The notes beneath the pieces were generated by a model. That model was not told the DNA's origin and searched no databases. It saw only the letters and a program-made list of their open reading frames with translations. A stretch of 64,000 nt of DNA from Sphingomonas sp. DG1-23 (GTDB lineage Bacteria; Pseudomonadota; Alphaproteobacteria; Sphingomonadales; Sphingomonadaceae). The DNA lies in assembly GCF_030730875.1 (NCBI RefSeq), contig NZ_JAVAMA010000007.1, positions 62,001-126,000 on the forward strand, in the 5' to 3' direction. A program made the position numbers and the translations under genes. Positions 51,192 through 60,817 of the stretch are shown piece by piece. Every line of letters starts with the position of its first letter. The stretch's first letter is position 1.

Positions 51192-53260
51192 TTTTCCGCT
51201 CCCTGTGTCTTTTTCTGGAAGACCGCGACACCCTCGGGCGCCAGCGTCACTTCGGTTTTGGATCCGCCGGCGAGCACGTCCTGCATCGCGCCGGACAGGC
51301 GGACATTGCGGGTCTCGCGGCCATGGTTGATCACGATCAGCACTTCGCGGCCCTCGCCGGTGCGGCGCATCAGCTCGACATCCGGCGGCGCCGCGAACTC
51401 GGCGGCCACGCCCGCACCGGCGAGCGCGGTTTCGAGGAAACGCTGCATCGACGCGTCGTCGATCAGCGCGCCGAGATAGGTGATCCGGCCCTTGCCGACC
51501 TTGCGGCTGATCGCAGCGGGCTTGCCGTCGAGCCAGCCATTGGCCTTGCCGTAGCGCAATACGATCTCGGCGTCGGGCGCGACGGTGGAGAGCTGCTCGG
51601 CCCAGATCCGCGCAGTGCCGCCATCCACCGCGACGGCCTCGTCGAGCGCATAATATTGCTCGACCCGCCCGCCGAGCAGTTCGGCGAGGGGCCCGGGCTG
51701 GCGCTGGGTGTGGAGCCGGTTGGCTTCGTCCTTCATTCCCGAGCGCGGGCCGAGGATCAGATGCCCGCCGCCGCGGACATAGTCGTCGAGTTGCTTCGCC
51801 AGCGCCTCGGGAATGACGTTCAGGCTAGGCGCGACGACCAATTTGTAGCGATCGAGCGGAGCCGATGCCGCGACGATGTCGACCTGGCCGAGCCGATCCT
51901 TGAGCGGCCGGTAATAATCGAGCAGCACTGCGATCTGGTCGTAATCCTTGTGGTGCAGCTGGAAGTCGATCGCCCAGCGGCTGTCATAATCCTGCAGGAT
52001 CGCCACCGGGCTTTCGGGGGTGGTGCCGGCGATCACCGGCGACGCCTTGGCCATTTCGCGACCGAGCTGGCCGATCTCGTCATAAACCGGCAGCGGCTTG
52101 CCGTCGGGGCCGACGATCGATCCGTGCAGCGTCTCCTGCCCGTTGAGCGCGTTGCGCCATTGCCAATAGAGCACCGCGTCCGAACCGTGGCCGATCGCCT
52201 GCCACGCCATTGCGCGGGTCTCGCCGGGATAGAGCATGTTGCTGACCGGCGCCCAGTTCACGAAGCCGGGCTGGGTCTCCATCACCCAGAAATTCTGGCG
52301 CTTCCAGCCGCGCACCAGATCATGGGTCGCGCCCATGCGATACGGCTGGAGATGCCCGGTGCCGACATAGGCGTCCCACGAGGCGAAATCCAGGTCGCGG
52401 TTGATCGCATAGCGATCGAAACGATTGGCCCAGCCGAGCCCGCCGAGATTGGTGGTGATGAACTGCCGCGGCTCAGCCGTGGCGCGGATGACGTCGAGCT
52501 GGTTTTTCTGGAAATCGACCCAGGTCTGCGTGATGAAATGCTTGAGGTCGAGCATCCAGCCGGGATTGGCCTTGTCATTGTTGAACGGCACCTGCTCCCA
52601 GTCGGAATAGGTTTGCGACCAATATCGCGTGGTCCACGCATCGTTGAGCCGATCGAGCGTGCCGTACTTCGCCTTCAGCCATGCGTGCCATGCCGCGCGC
52701 GCGGCGGGATCGTAGCTCTCGTCGGTATATTCGTTGCCGATCTGCCACCCGATGACGTTGGGCTCGCGCCCCAGCGCCCCGGCCATCTTGCCGACGATAA
52801 GCCGACTGAACTCGCGATAGCGCGGACTTGAGATCGAGAATTGCCGACGGCCGCCATGCACCGCGCGAACGCCGTTGCCGTCGACGCGCAGGGTGTCGGG
52901 ATATTTCTTGGTCAGCCATGCGGGCGGGGTGTCGGTCGGGGTGCCGATCACCACCTTGAGCCCGTGCTTCGCGGCGAGGCGGGTCGCGCGGACCAGCCAG
53001 CCCATGTCGTATTCGCCTTCGCGCGGCTCCATCCGGCTCCACGCGAATTCGCCGATCCGCACGACATTGGCGCCGTGCCGCGCCATCAGCGCGAGATCTG
53101 CGTCCCAGCTGGCCTCGGGCCATTGCTCGGGATACCAGGCCGAACCCAGCCACAGCCGCTCGAACTGGGCCTGCCCGGTAGCCGCAGGGTCAGGCCGTGC
53201 CGCCGCAGACGGAATCGCGCAGAGCGGGAGCAATGCCGCCAGCGCCAGCATCCGGCTCAT
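51188..53260 (-). CDS. GH42-type beta-galactosidase, exported (second copy)
   Basis: A 690-residue paralogue of the enzyme at 25067-27145, with the same domain order and long stretches of identity (SAWYPEQWPE, PPAWLTKKYPDTLRV, METQPGFVNWAPV, GGHLILGPRSGMKDEANRL). The acid/base Glu lies in GWQIGNEYTDE and the nucleophile in FWVMETQPG; the first has D where this has G before Asn-Glu, so specificity may differ. The signal peptide ends near SAAA. I place the start at ATG 53260, ten bases after AGGAG; ATG 53269 is too close to that site, and TTG 53278 is also in frame. It overlaps the GH29 gene by ATGA. Confidence 0.9.
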   Translation of the reverse strand: MSRMLALAALLPLCAIPSAAARPDPAATGQAQFERLWLGSAWYPEQWPEASWDADLALMARHGANVVRIGEFAWSRMEPREGEYDMGWLVRATRLAAKHGLKVVIGTPTDTPPAWLTKKYPDTLRVDGNGVRAVHGGRRQFSISSPRYREFSRLIVGKMAGALGREPNVIGWQIGNEYTDESYDPAARAAWHAWLKAKYGTLDRLNDAWTTRYWSQTYSDWEQVPFNNDKANPGWMLDLKHFITQTWVDFQKNQLDVIRATAEPRQFITTNLGGLGWANRFDRYAINRDLDFASWDAYVGTGHLQPYRMGATHDLVRGWKRQNFWVMETQPGFVNWAPVSNMLYPGETRAMAWQAIGHGSDAVLYWQWRNALNGQETLHGSIVGPDGKPLPVYDEIGQLGREMAKASPVIAGTTPESPVAILQDYDSRWAIDFQLHHKDYDQIAVLLDYYRPLKDRLGQVDIVAASAPLDRYKLVVAPSLNVIPEALAKQLDDYVRGGGHLILGPRSGMKDEANRLHTQRQPGPLAELLGGRVEQYYALDEAVAVDGGTARIWAEQLSTVAPDAEIVLRYGKANGWLDGKPAAISRKVGKGRITYLGALIDDASMQRFLETALAGAGVAAEFAAPPDVELMRRTGEGREVLIVINHGRETRNVRLSGAMQDVLAGGSKTEVTLAPEGVAVFQKKTQGAEK

Positions 53261-53274
53261 ACCATTCATGCTCC

Positions 53275-54327
53275 TCAATCCCGCGGCACCGGAGTGCCCC
53301 TGCTATGGTTGGAAAGGTAACAGGCCTCGACCAGCGCCATGGTCCGCCACGCATCCTCGACCGAGGTGCGGAGGTTGCCGTCCTCGCCCGCGACGTAGCG
53401 GTGCAGATTGGCCATCGGCCCGACAAAGGCGTCGGGGAACCAGCCGCCTTCGAGTGCGAGCTGCTCCCACGGCCCGCCTTTGGCCGCGAGCCACAATTCG
53501 TCCGGCTCGCCGCGCGGATAATCGAGCAGCAGCCCGAGCTTGGCCATCGCCGCGCCCTTCGTCCCCTCGACCCGGAACGAGGCGTCCTGAAAGCGGCGGC
53601 CGAAATTATGATGGTGGTTGATCGACAAGGTCACCCGCAGCGGCTCGCCATAATCGAGGATCGCGCTGGTGCGGGTCTGGGCCAATCGGCTCGACGGATG
53701 GCCATAACTGCGCGCGAATACCGAATCGGGGTCGCCCGCGAGCGCGCGGATCGCATCGAGATAATGGATCGAATGCGAGACGATCTCGACCCGAGGATTG
53801 GGGATCAGATGCGGAAACAGCTCCCATGGCGTGACGAGGTTGATGTGCACCTCGATCTCGACGAGCGTCCCCAGCGTGCCGCGCGCGATCGCATCGGCGA
53901 TGGCGAGCATCATCGCCGAATAGCGCAGCTGGAAGTTGACGCTGGCGATCAGTCCGCGCGCGCGGCAAGTGTCGCGGATCGCGGTGGCCTCGGCAAGGTC
54001 GAGCCCCATCGGCTTCTGGAGCAGCACCGCCGAGCCGGGCGGCAATGCCTCGAGGATCGCGCGATGCGCTACCGGCGGCGCGGCGACATCGAACACCGCA
54101 TCCTGCGCCGCGGCCTCTTCGAGCGACGCGTAGACGGCACCGATGCCCCATTCCGCGGCGACTCGCTCTGCCCGCGCGCGATCCACGTCGTACAGTCCCT
54201 GCACGTCGAACCCTGCTTTGCGATAGGCCGGCAGATGCGCGTCCTGCACGATGCCGCCCGTGCCGATGATCACGATCGGGCGCGGCTGGGCGGGTAGTGG
54301 CCAGCTCTGGCGCAGCGGGGTGTTCAT
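53275..54327 (-). CDS. Gfo/Idh/MocA-family oxidoreductase
   Basis: A 350-residue NAD(P)-dependent sugar dehydrogenase-like protein. The Rossmann motif is VIIGTGGIVQDAHLPAY near residues 18-35; LLQKPMGLDLAEA replaces the usual EKP with QKP, and the C-terminal domain carries NFQLRYSAMM and the IVSHSIHYLDAIRAL His-containing segment. Family members oxidise or epimerise sugars, inositols and sugar acids. D-apiose dehydrogenase of the published oxidative apiose route belongs to this family, which makes that a candidate here, though rhamnose- or fucose-related oxidation is equally open. ATG 54327 overlaps the preceding stop by ATGA. Confidence 0.85.
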   Translation of the reverse strand: MNTPLRQSWPLPAQPRPIVIIGTGGIVQDAHLPAYRKAGFDVQGLYDVDRARAERVAAEWGIGAVYASLEEAAAQDAVFDVAAPPVAHRAILEALPPGSAVLLQKPMGLDLAEATAIRDTCRARGLIASVNFQLRYSAMMLAIADAIARGTLGTLVEIEVHINLVTPWELFPHLIPNPRVEIVSHSIHYLDAIRALAGDPDSVFARSYGHPSSRLAQTRTSAILDYGEPLRVTLSINHHHNFGRRFQDASFRVEGTKGAAMAKLGLLLDYPRGEPDELWLAAKGGPWEQLALEGGWFPDAFVGPMANLHRYVAGEDGNLRTSVEDAWRTMALVEACYLSNHSRGTPVPRD

Positions 54328-55508
54328 GCTGCGCGCGCCTGCGCTTGCGCGAGCAGTTCTGCGGTCGATCGATCGGTGGTCGTGGCGGCGGTCAGCAGAT
54401 CGTCGACGACATGCGAGATCGCCGCCAGCCGCGGCGTCCACGCCATTTCGCGGGCGTGGGCGTGGAGCCAGTCGAGGCGATGGTAATAAGGGATGCGGGC
54501 ATTGACCGCGGGATCGGCCCAGGTCGATTTGCGCACGCCGATCGCGCCGCAGTCGGTGGTCAGCCGGTCCATGCGCGCGCCGGCGCAGTGGCGCAGAAAG
54601 TCCCATGCGAGGCCCTTGTTGCGCGATCCCGCGGCGATCGTCAGCACCCAGAACACGTTGAGCGATACGCTCGTGCCGCCCCGCCCGGCGGGCAGCGGCG
54701 CGACGTCGATCAGACCGCGCACCGGGCTATCGGGCGCGGTGTCGCCATACGCGGCGAAGCCGAACCAATTGGCCATCAGCGCAACCTTGCCTTCAGCAAA
54801 CAGCATCCCCGCCTTGACGCTGTCGAGTTCGTGTGCACCCGGCGCGATCGCCGCCCGGTCGGCCGCGAGCATGCGCAGGAAATCGAGCGCGGCGTGCGCG
54901 GCGGGGCTCGTCAGATCGAGCATACCCGCGGCATCGAACACCTCGCCGCCGCGCGACCAGATCTGGATGCAGAAATCGTAGAAGCTGTTGTGCCCATCCG
55001 GGTACAGCGCGAGCACGGTGCCGTAGCGCCCCGCCTCGGGCGCATGTAGCGCGCGCGCCGCGGCGTGGAATTCCTCCCATGTCGTCGGCACTGCAATCCC
55101 TGCCGCTTCCAGCAGGTCGCGGCGATAGATCAGGCATTCGGGCCCGTCATGATAAGGCATGCCCCAAAAGCCGCCGGCGAAGCGCTGGAGACCGGTCAGC
55201 GACGGACTCCAGCCCTGCGGGAAATCCGCGATCGGCGCGCGCTCCAGATGTGGCGCGAGATCCTCGATCTGGCCCGCGGCGTGCGCTTCGGCCAGCCAGT
55301 CGGTCGCCATGAAGCCGATGTCCCACGCGCCCGCGGCCATGCCGCCGGTGCCGATCAGCGTCTCATGCAGTGGATTGAGGTCCATTGGCACTGCCTCGAG
55401 CCGCGCGGAAATGCCTGTGGTCCGCACGAAATCGTCGAACTGCGCCGCGATGGCCTGCTCGAACGGCTCGAATTTGCGTACGGCGACACGCAAGGTGGGA
55501 ACGGTCAT
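54324..55508 (-). CDS. Family-1 solute-binding-protein-like protein without signal peptide
   Basis: A 394-residue protein of the extracellular solute-binding protein family 1 fold, with recognisable segments WDIGFMATDWLAEAHAAGQI, FWGMPYHDGPECLIYRRDLL and PTTWEEFHAAARAL. Normal members are exported, but this one starts MTVPTLRVAVRKFEPFEQAI directly at the mature fold: there is no hydrophobic signal or lipobox, and ATG 55508 overlaps the permease stop (ATGA), leaving no room for one. It may therefore act in the cytoplasm. Its permease neighbour is ribose-type and already has its own binding protein at 58140. A related signal-less protein is at 60916. The function is unknown. Confidence 0.82.
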   Translation of the reverse strand: MTVPTLRVAVRKFEPFEQAIAAQFDDFVRTTGISARLEAVPMDLNPLHETLIGTGGMAAGAWDIGFMATDWLAEAHAAGQIEDLAPHLERAPIADFPQGWSPSLTGLQRFAGGFWGMPYHDGPECLIYRRDLLEAAGIAVPTTWEEFHAAARALHAPEAGRYGTVLALYPDGHNSFYDFCIQIWSRGGEVFDAAGMLDLTSPAAHAALDFLRMLAADRAAIAPGAHELDSVKAGMLFAEGKVALMANWFGFAAYGDTAPDSPVRGLIDVAPLPAGRGGTSVSLNVFWVLTIAAGSRNKGLAWDFLRHCAGARMDRLTTDCGAIGVRKSTWADPAVNARIPYYHRLDWLHAHAREMAWTPRLAAISHVVDDLLTAATTTDRSTAELLAQAQARAA

Positions 55509-56635
55509 GCCGTCACCGCCGCGGTGCGGCGCCGCGCGCCGCGGGTGCGGCCGCCCACAGTGTAGATCGCCGCGGCGGCGACCACCACCGCGCCTTCGAT
55601 CAGCCCCTGATAATTGGCGCCGAGGTTGAGCACGTTGAACCCGTTGGTCAGGGTGAACAGGACCAGCGCGCCGATCACCGTCTTCACGACGCTGCCTGCA
55701 CCGCCGAACAGCGAGGTGCCGCCGAGGATCGCGGCGGCGATCACGGTCAGCTCGGTGCCCTGGAGTGCGGTCGGGTTGATCGCGCCGAGCCGGCTGCCGA
55801 ACAGCACCCCGGCAAAGCCCGCAGCGCCGCCCGACAGCACGAACGCGCCAATCCGGTAGCCATGGACATTGATGCCCGAGAGCCGCGCTGCCTCGGGGTT
55901 GCCGCCCACCGCATAGATGCGTCGGCCGAAGACGGTGAAGCGCAATACGAACCATACTACCGCAGTGAACAGCGCGAGATAGCCGACCGGCGCCGCGAGC
56001 GTGAAACTCCGGCCCGCCAGCAGCGCCGTCAGCGCCAGCAAGGCGGCCGCGGCACCCGACAGCATGCTTCGCCGCGCGATCGAAAGCGCAATCAGCCCTG
56101 CGGCGATCAGCAATAGAGGCCAGAACGGCGTGAAGCGGCTGCTCTCGAACGCCAGCATCTGCGCGAGCGCTTCGGGCTGCTCGACCATCAGCGAGCGTCC
56201 GTCGGTGAGCACCAGCACCAGCCCGCGCACCGCGGTGAGCGTGCCGAGCGTGACGATGAAGGCGTTGATGCCGACCAGTTCGACCACGACGCCATTGAGC
56301 AGGCCGATCGCAATTGCGGTCGTCACCGCCGCCAGCGCAGCGGGCACGAAACCGATCTCGCCGGCCAGCCCGACCAATACCGCAGCGGCGAGCGCCGCCA
56401 CCGATCCGACGCTCAAGTCGAATGCGCCGGTGATCAGTACCACGGTCATCGCGACGCCGATGATCCCGACCAGGGACGCTTGATAGAGGATGTTGCCCAA
56501 ATTCTGCGGCGCCAGATACGGCGGCAGCCCGCGCGATCCGGCGAGCGCGGCGAGCACTGTGAGCAGGATCAGCAGCGCGTAATAGACGCCGGCCTCGCGC
56601 AGCCCGAAGATGCGGCGCCAGTCGGGATCGGTCAT
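55505..56635 (-). CDS. Sugar ABC transporter permease (ribose/RbsC type)
   Basis: A 376-residue inner-membrane permease of the branched BPD_transp_2 family, with eight to ten hydrophobic segments. VLITGAFDLSVGSVAALAA, GLLNGVVVELVGINAFIVTLGT and GGNPEAARLSGINVHGYRIGAF are typical for RbsC/AraH/XylH permeases that dimerise with an RbsA-type ATPase. It lies in the order binding protein, ATPase, permease on the minus strand with ATGA overlaps. The imported sugar is probably a monosaccharide released by the linked hydrolases. Confidence 0.94.
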   Translation of the reverse strand: MTDPDWRRIFGLREAGVYYALLILLTVLAALAGSRGLPPYLAPQNLGNILYQASLVGIIGVAMTVVLITGAFDLSVGSVAALAAAVLVGLAGEIGFVPAALAAVTTAIAIGLLNGVVVELVGINAFIVTLGTLTAVRGLVLVLTDGRSLMVEQPEALAQMLAFESSRFTPFWPLLLIAAGLIALSIARRSMLSGAAAALLALTALLAGRSFTLAAPVGYLALFTAVVWFVLRFTVFGRRIYAVGGNPEAARLSGINVHGYRIGAFVLSGGAAGFAGVLFGSRLGAINPTALQGTELTVIAAAILGGTSLFGGAGSVVKTVIGALVLFTLTNGFNVLNLGANYQGLIEGAVVVAAAAIYTVGGRTRGARRRTAAVTA

Positions 56636-58146
56636 GCCTGGGCTCCGGCAGCGAGAGAGAGGTGAGTGCCGCCGGCGAGAAGGATCAATTCCTCTTCCGT
56701 GCAGCCGTCCGCGTCGCGTTCGGCAACCACCGCACCATCGCGCATGATGAGGATGCGGTCGCACACCGCGAGCAGTTCCTCGAATTCCGACGAGACGAGA
56801 ATCGCGGACAGACCCTGATCGGCGAGGCTGCGGATCAGCCGCAAAATGTCGGTGCGCGCGCCGACGTCGATCCCCGCAGTGGGTTCGTCGAGCAGCAGCA
56901 GCCGGGTGTGCGGCGTCAGCCATTTGCCGATCACCACTTTCTGGGCGTTGCCCCCCGAAAGCTCGGTGACGCGTGCATCCGCGCCCGGCGCTCGCACCGA
57001 AAGAAGCGCGATCCGGTCCTCCGCGAAGGCGCGTTCGCAGGCGCGAGACGGGAACAGGCCAGCGCGCGCGAACTGCCGCAAATGGGGCAGGCTGATATTC
57101 TCGGCGATGGTGAATTGCGGGACATAGCCTTGCCGCGCGCGATCCTCGGGAACCAGCGCGATCCCTGCTTCGACGCTGGCCTCGGGCAGACGCTCGACCT
57201 GCCGTCCGTCGATGCTGACGCTGCCGGTCGCATGCGGGTCGGCGCCGAAGATCGCGTGGAGGAATTCGGTCCGCCCGGATCCGAGCATTCCGGCGACGCC
57301 CACCAGTTCGCCGGCCGTCAGATCGAGCGTTACCGGGGCCAGCACGCCTGGCGAGCCGACATCGCGCAGCGCCACGGTGATGCCGCCGGCCGTGTTTCGT
57401 GGCCCGGACTTCTCCAGCGCCTGCACCTCGCGTCCGACGATCGCCTGCGCGATGCTGGCCTCGTTCAGGTCGCGCGTCGGCGCGGAGAGCGCGACCATGC
57501 CGTCGCGAAGCACGGTCACTTCGTCGGTCAGCGCGACGATCTCGTCGATGAAATGCGAGACGAACAGCACCGCCTTGCCCTCGCGCGTCAGCCGGCGGAT
57601 CGTGGCGTAGACGGCCTCACGTTCATGCCCGGCGAGCGAGGCGGTGGGCTCGTCCATGACGACAAGGTCCGCGCCGCCTGCGAGAGCTTGCGCGATCGCG
57701 ACCATCTGCCGGGCACCGATCGGCAGCGCGCTCACCGGCGTGTCCAGGCCGAAAGGGTCGCCCAAACTCGCCACGAGCGCCGCAATATTTCGCCGCTCGA
57801 CGGGCAGATGACGGCGCCATCCGCCTCTATCGAGCAGGATGTTCTCGAACGCCGAGAGCGTCGGCACCAACGGGATATGCTGGTAGATCGTCGCGACGCC
57901 GGCGGCCTTGGCGGCCTGCGGCGTCTTCCACCGGGCGGCATCGTCCTTCCAGCGGATCGTCCCGCCCGAGGGGGCAAGGGCGCCAGCGAGGATCTTGATC
58001 AAGGTCGATTTGCCCGCGCCATTGGCGCCGAGCAGGCCGTGGACGCGACCCGGCACGATCCGCAGGTCGACGCCGCGCAACGCCGCGGTGCCGTTGGGGA
58101 AGGTCTTGGCGATGCCTTCGAGCGCGAGGAGCGGCGCAGTCACCAT
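56632..58146 (-). CDS. Sugar ABC transporter ATP-binding protein (RbsA/MglA type, two ABC domains)
   Basis: A 504-residue double ATPase. The first domain has Walker A LLGANGAGKSTLIK, an LPIGARQMVAIAQAL signature and LVVMDEPTASLAG. The second has the degenerate Walker A GVAGMLGSGRTEFLHAI, TELSGGNAQKVVIGKWL and LLLLDEPTAGIDVGAR. This asymmetry is the rule in RbsA-type proteins. I place the start at ATG 58146, four bases before the TGA of the binding-protein gene is complete; GTG 58143 would give the usual GTGA overlap. It powers import through the permease at 55505. Confidence 0.94.
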   Translation of the reverse strand: MVTAPLLALEGIAKTFPNGTAALRGVDLRIVPGRVHGLLGANGAGKSTLIKILAGALAPSGGTIRWKDDAARWKTPQAAKAAGVATIYQHIPLVPTLSAFENILLDRGGWRRHLPVERRNIAALVASLGDPFGLDTPVSALPIGARQMVAIAQALAGGADLVVMDEPTASLAGHEREAVYATIRRLTREGKAVLFVSHFIDEIVALTDEVTVLRDGMVALSAPTRDLNEASIAQAIVGREVQALEKSGPRNTAGGITVALRDVGSPGVLAPVTLDLTAGELVGVAGMLGSGRTEFLHAIFGADPHATGSVSIDGRQVERLPEASVEAGIALVPEDRARQGYVPQFTIAENISLPHLRQFARAGLFPSRACERAFAEDRIALLSVRAPGADARVTELSGGNAQKVVIGKWLTPHTRLLLLDEPTAGIDVGARTDILRLIRSLADQGLSAILVSSEFEELLAVCDRILIMRDGAVVAERDADGCTEEELILLAGGTHLSLAAGAQA

Positions 58147-59153
58147 TGCCCGACGCATTGGTCGACATTTGCGCGGGTCACTGCGGGGATCGGATAGGTG
58201 GCGAAGCGATTGGCCGGTCGCTTGCCCGACGCGGCGGCGTGAAGCGCCTCGAACGCCAGCGCGCCGAGCGCTTCGGGCTTGAAGCACACCGTGCCGTCGA
58301 CGGCGCCCGCCTTGATCGACGCGATCGCCAGCTTCGACCCGCCGACCCCGATCAGCCGCGTGCGCGAACCCGCGGCGCGGACGGCACGGGCACAGCCGAT
58401 CACCATATCGTCGGCTTGGTTGAAGAACAGGTCGATGCCGGCATGCGCCGCGAGGATGTTCTGGCACGCCGCCTCGCCGCCTTCGGAAGTCCAGTTGCCT
58501 GGCTGCGAGGCGAGCACGCGATAGCGCACGCCAGCGCGCGCAAGCCCCTGGCGAAAGCCGCGAGCGCGCTGTTCGACTTCGGGAAAGCCGGGTGCGCCCT
58601 CGACGATCGCGATCCGTGCCTCGCTGCCCGTGGGCAGCAGCGCTGCGGCGAGCGCCCCCGCCGCTTCGCCCGCCGCGACTTCGTCCTGGCTCGCCAGCGC
58701 TACTAGGCCGGGGAACACGTCCTTCGCCTCGCGCTCGCGCGGGTCGCCGACGATGGCGGCGACCGCGGCCACGGGGACGCCGGCGCGTCCGGCGCGGGCG
58801 ACCCAGCCTTGCGCGACCACCGAATCGAGCGGCATGATCGCCATGCCCGCCACACGCTGCGCGATCAGATCGTCGACGTCGTTGGCCTGTTTCTGCACAT
58901 CGGCCTGCGCGTCCAGGATCACTGCGCTCGCCCCGGCGCGGTCCGCCGCATCGGCAAAGCCTTTCGCGATCGCCGCGGCGAAGGGGAAGCTGAGTCCCAC
59001 GCTGGAGAGCCCGTAGCGCGGTGCGCCCGCCGGTGCCGCTGCAGCCGGCCGTGATTCGGTGCGGCGCACCGATTGCCGCACGCCCGCCAGCGAAGCGGTC
59101 GCGACGACGGTCACCAGCGCGGCGAGCAGCAAAGGAAGGGGACGCCGGCGCAT
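58140..59153 (-). CDS. Periplasmic sugar-binding protein (Peripla_BP_4, ribose type)
   Basis: A 337-residue binding protein with a hydrophobic N-terminal signal (LLLAALVTVVATASLAG) and no lipobox, followed by a low-complexity linker and the RbsB-like fold: YGLSSVGLSFPFAAAIAKGF, DAQADVQKQANDVDDLIAQRV, FFNQADDMVIG and GGSKLAIASIKAG. It captures a monosaccharide for the ATPase and permease that follow. ATG 59153 stands nine bases past the MaoC stop, with GGAAGGGG upstream. Whether it binds apiose, rhamnose or another pentose cannot be read off. Confidence 0.9.
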   Translation of the reverse strand: MRRRPLPLLLAALVTVVATASLAGVRQSVRRTESRPAAAAPAGAPRYGLSSVGLSFPFAAAIAKGFADAADRAGASAVILDAQADVQKQANDVDDLIAQRVAGMAIMPLDSVVAQGWVARAGRAGVPVAAVAAIVGDPREREAKDVFPGLVALASQDEVAAGEAAGALAAALLPTGSEARIAIVEGAPGFPEVEQRARGFRQGLARAGVRYRVLASQPGNWTSEGGEAACQNILAAHAGIDLFFNQADDMVIGCARAVRAAGSRTRLIGVGGSKLAIASIKAGAVDGTVCFKPEALGALAFEALHAAASGKRPANRFATYPIPAVTRANVDQCVGQW

Positions 59154-59162
59154 GTCGCGGGA

Positions 59163-59618
59163 TCAGCCCGCGATCGGCGCGCGGCGCGCGACCAGATAGA
59201 GATGCTCGCAGGCGAGTACCGTCTCGTCGTGCTGGTTGCGGATATCGACTGCCTCGACCACCACGCCGTGACCGGTCCGCTTGGGATGGTCGCGCTTGTC
59301 GACGATGCGGGTGATCGTCAGGATCGTGTCGCCGATATGGACCGGGCGGATGAATCGCAGCCGATCATAGCCATAGGACATTGCGTGCGGGTTGATCGCG
59401 GTCGCGGTCAGGCCGATGCCGAGGCTGAACACGAGGGTGCCGTGGGCGATGCGCTGGCCGAATTCCTGGGTGCTGCACCACGCAGCATCCATATGGTGCG
59501 GGAAGAAGTCGCCGGTGTGCCCGGCATGGACGACGAAGTCGGTTTCGGTGATCGTACGCCCGAAGCTGCGGCGCTCCGAGTCCAGCACATAGTCCTCGAA
59601 ATATTGTTCGACGATCAT
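59163..59618 (-). CDS. MaoC-family hydratase/dehydratase
   Basis: A 151-residue single hot-dog protein. [23 protein letters not shown] contains the hydratase-2 motif region with Asp and His, and [19 protein letters not shown] the following helix; [19 protein letters not shown] is typical of bacterial MaoC dehydratases. These add or remove water at the 2,3 bond of a CoA thioester. Direct coupling (ATGA) to a class III CoA-transferase argues that the substrate acid is first activated as a CoA ester. No matching acyl-CoA dehydrogenase or lyase is in the operon. Confidence 0.9.
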   Translation of the reverse strand: MIVEQYFEDYVLDSERRSFGRTITETDFVVHAGHTGDFFPHHMDAAWCSTQEFGQRIAHGTLVFSLGIGLTATAINPHAMSYGYDRLRFIRPVHIGDTILTITRIVDKRDHPKRTGHGVVVEAVDIRNQHDETVLACEHLYLVARRAPIAG

Positions 59619-60805
59619 CGCGGCGCCTCTTCGAATTCAGCCATGATCGCATCGGTATCGGCGCCCAGCCGGGGCGCGGCGCGATCGGAGGTGAGGATCC
59701 GGCCGTCGACGCGGATCGGGCAGCGGGTGAGCGCGAGGGCGCTGCCGTCGGGCGCGCGCACCGTCTGCGTCGCCGCCAGTGCCTCGAACGCCGGCTCGAC
59801 CATCAGCTCGTGCCAGCGCAGCACCGGCGCTGCCCAGATGCCTGCGGGTTCGAGGATGTCGAGCCAGTGCTTTGTGGTCGCGCCCGCCAGATGTGCGCGC
59901 AGCACCGCCTTGATGCTGTCGCGGTCGCTGAACCAGTTCTGCCGCGCGAAGGTCAGCAACGGCGGCGAATTGAGCAGCAGTCCGAGCTCGTCGATCGGCG
60001 CCATCGCAAGCGCGATGAAGCCGTCAGCGGTGGCATAAATGCCGTAAGGCGCGGCGAGATAGATATTGCCGTTCGCGACGCCCGAGCGATGCGGCATCTT
60101 GCCGCCGCTGTTGAGGAACACTGCGAGATGCTCGAACTGGAGATCGATCGCGGTCTCGATCAGGCTGACGTCGACGCGCCCGCCCTGACCGGTGACGCCG
60201 CGGCGGACCAGCAGCGCCAATATGCCTTGCGCGAGTTGGGCGCCCGCCATCATGTCGGTGATCGAGAGCCCGGCGGGGACCGGGGGCGAATCGGCATCGC
60301 CCGACAGGCAGGCGATTCCCGAAAGCGCCTGCACGAGCAGATCCTGTCCCGGCCGGTCGCGCCATGGGCCGTCGGGGCCATAGCCGCTCACCCCGGCATA
60401 AACGAGGCGCGGATTGCGCGCGCGAAGGTCCTCATGGCCGAGGCCGAGCCGCTCCATGATTCCCGGGCGAAAATTGTGGATCAGCACATCGGCGCGCGCG
60501 ATCAAGGCATGGATGCGGTCGAGATCCGCAGGATCCTTCAAATTCGCGGCGTAGCTCTCCTTGCCGCGGTTGATTGCGTGGAACAGCGCGCTGTCGGCGT
60601 CGAAGCGGAGGTCGCCGAGGCAAAGCTGCCGGCTCGCGTCGCCGCCGTCCGGCCGCTCGACCTTGATCACCCGCGCGCCGAGATCGGCGAGGCGCAGCGC
60701 GCAGGAGGGGCCGGCGAGGAACTGGCTGAAATCGAGCACCAGCAATCCGGACAGCGGCAGCGCATCGGTCGAAGATGGGCGCGTCCCGCCCTGCACCGCC
60801 TCCAT
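59615..60805 (-). CDS. CaiB/BaiF-type (class III) CoA-transferase
   Basis: A 396-residue formyl-CoA:oxalate CoA-transferase homologue. [49 protein letters not shown] and [20 protein letters not shown] are class III landmarks, and the catalytic Asp is in [11 protein letters not shown]. It moves CoA between two acids in the cytoplasm. It is the first gene of the long minus-strand operon, 13 bases from the AT-rich element at 60818-60836. A paralogue lies divergently at 62025, and the two could form a heteromer or act on different acids. Both acids are unknown. Confidence 0.93.
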   Translation of the reverse strand: MEAVQGGTRPSSTDALPLSGLLVLDFSQFLAGPSCALRLADLGARVIKVERPDGGDASRQLCLGDLRFDADSALFHAINRGKESYAANLKDPADLDRIHALIARADVLIHNFRPGIMERLGLGHEDLRARNPRLVYAGVSGYGPDGPWRDRPGQDLLVQALSGIACLSGDADSPPVPAGLSITDMMAGAQLAQGILALLVRRGVTGQGGRVDVSLIETAIDLQFEHLAVFLNSGGKMPHRSGVANGNIYLAAPYGIYATADGFIALAMAPIDELGLLLNSPPLLTFARQNWFSDRDSIKAVLRAHLAGATTKHWLDILEPAGIWAAPVLRWHELMVEPAFEALAATQTVRAPDGSALALTRCPIRVDGRILTSDRAAPRLGADTDAIMAEFEEAPR

Positions 60806-60817
60806 ATCTGCCTCTCA

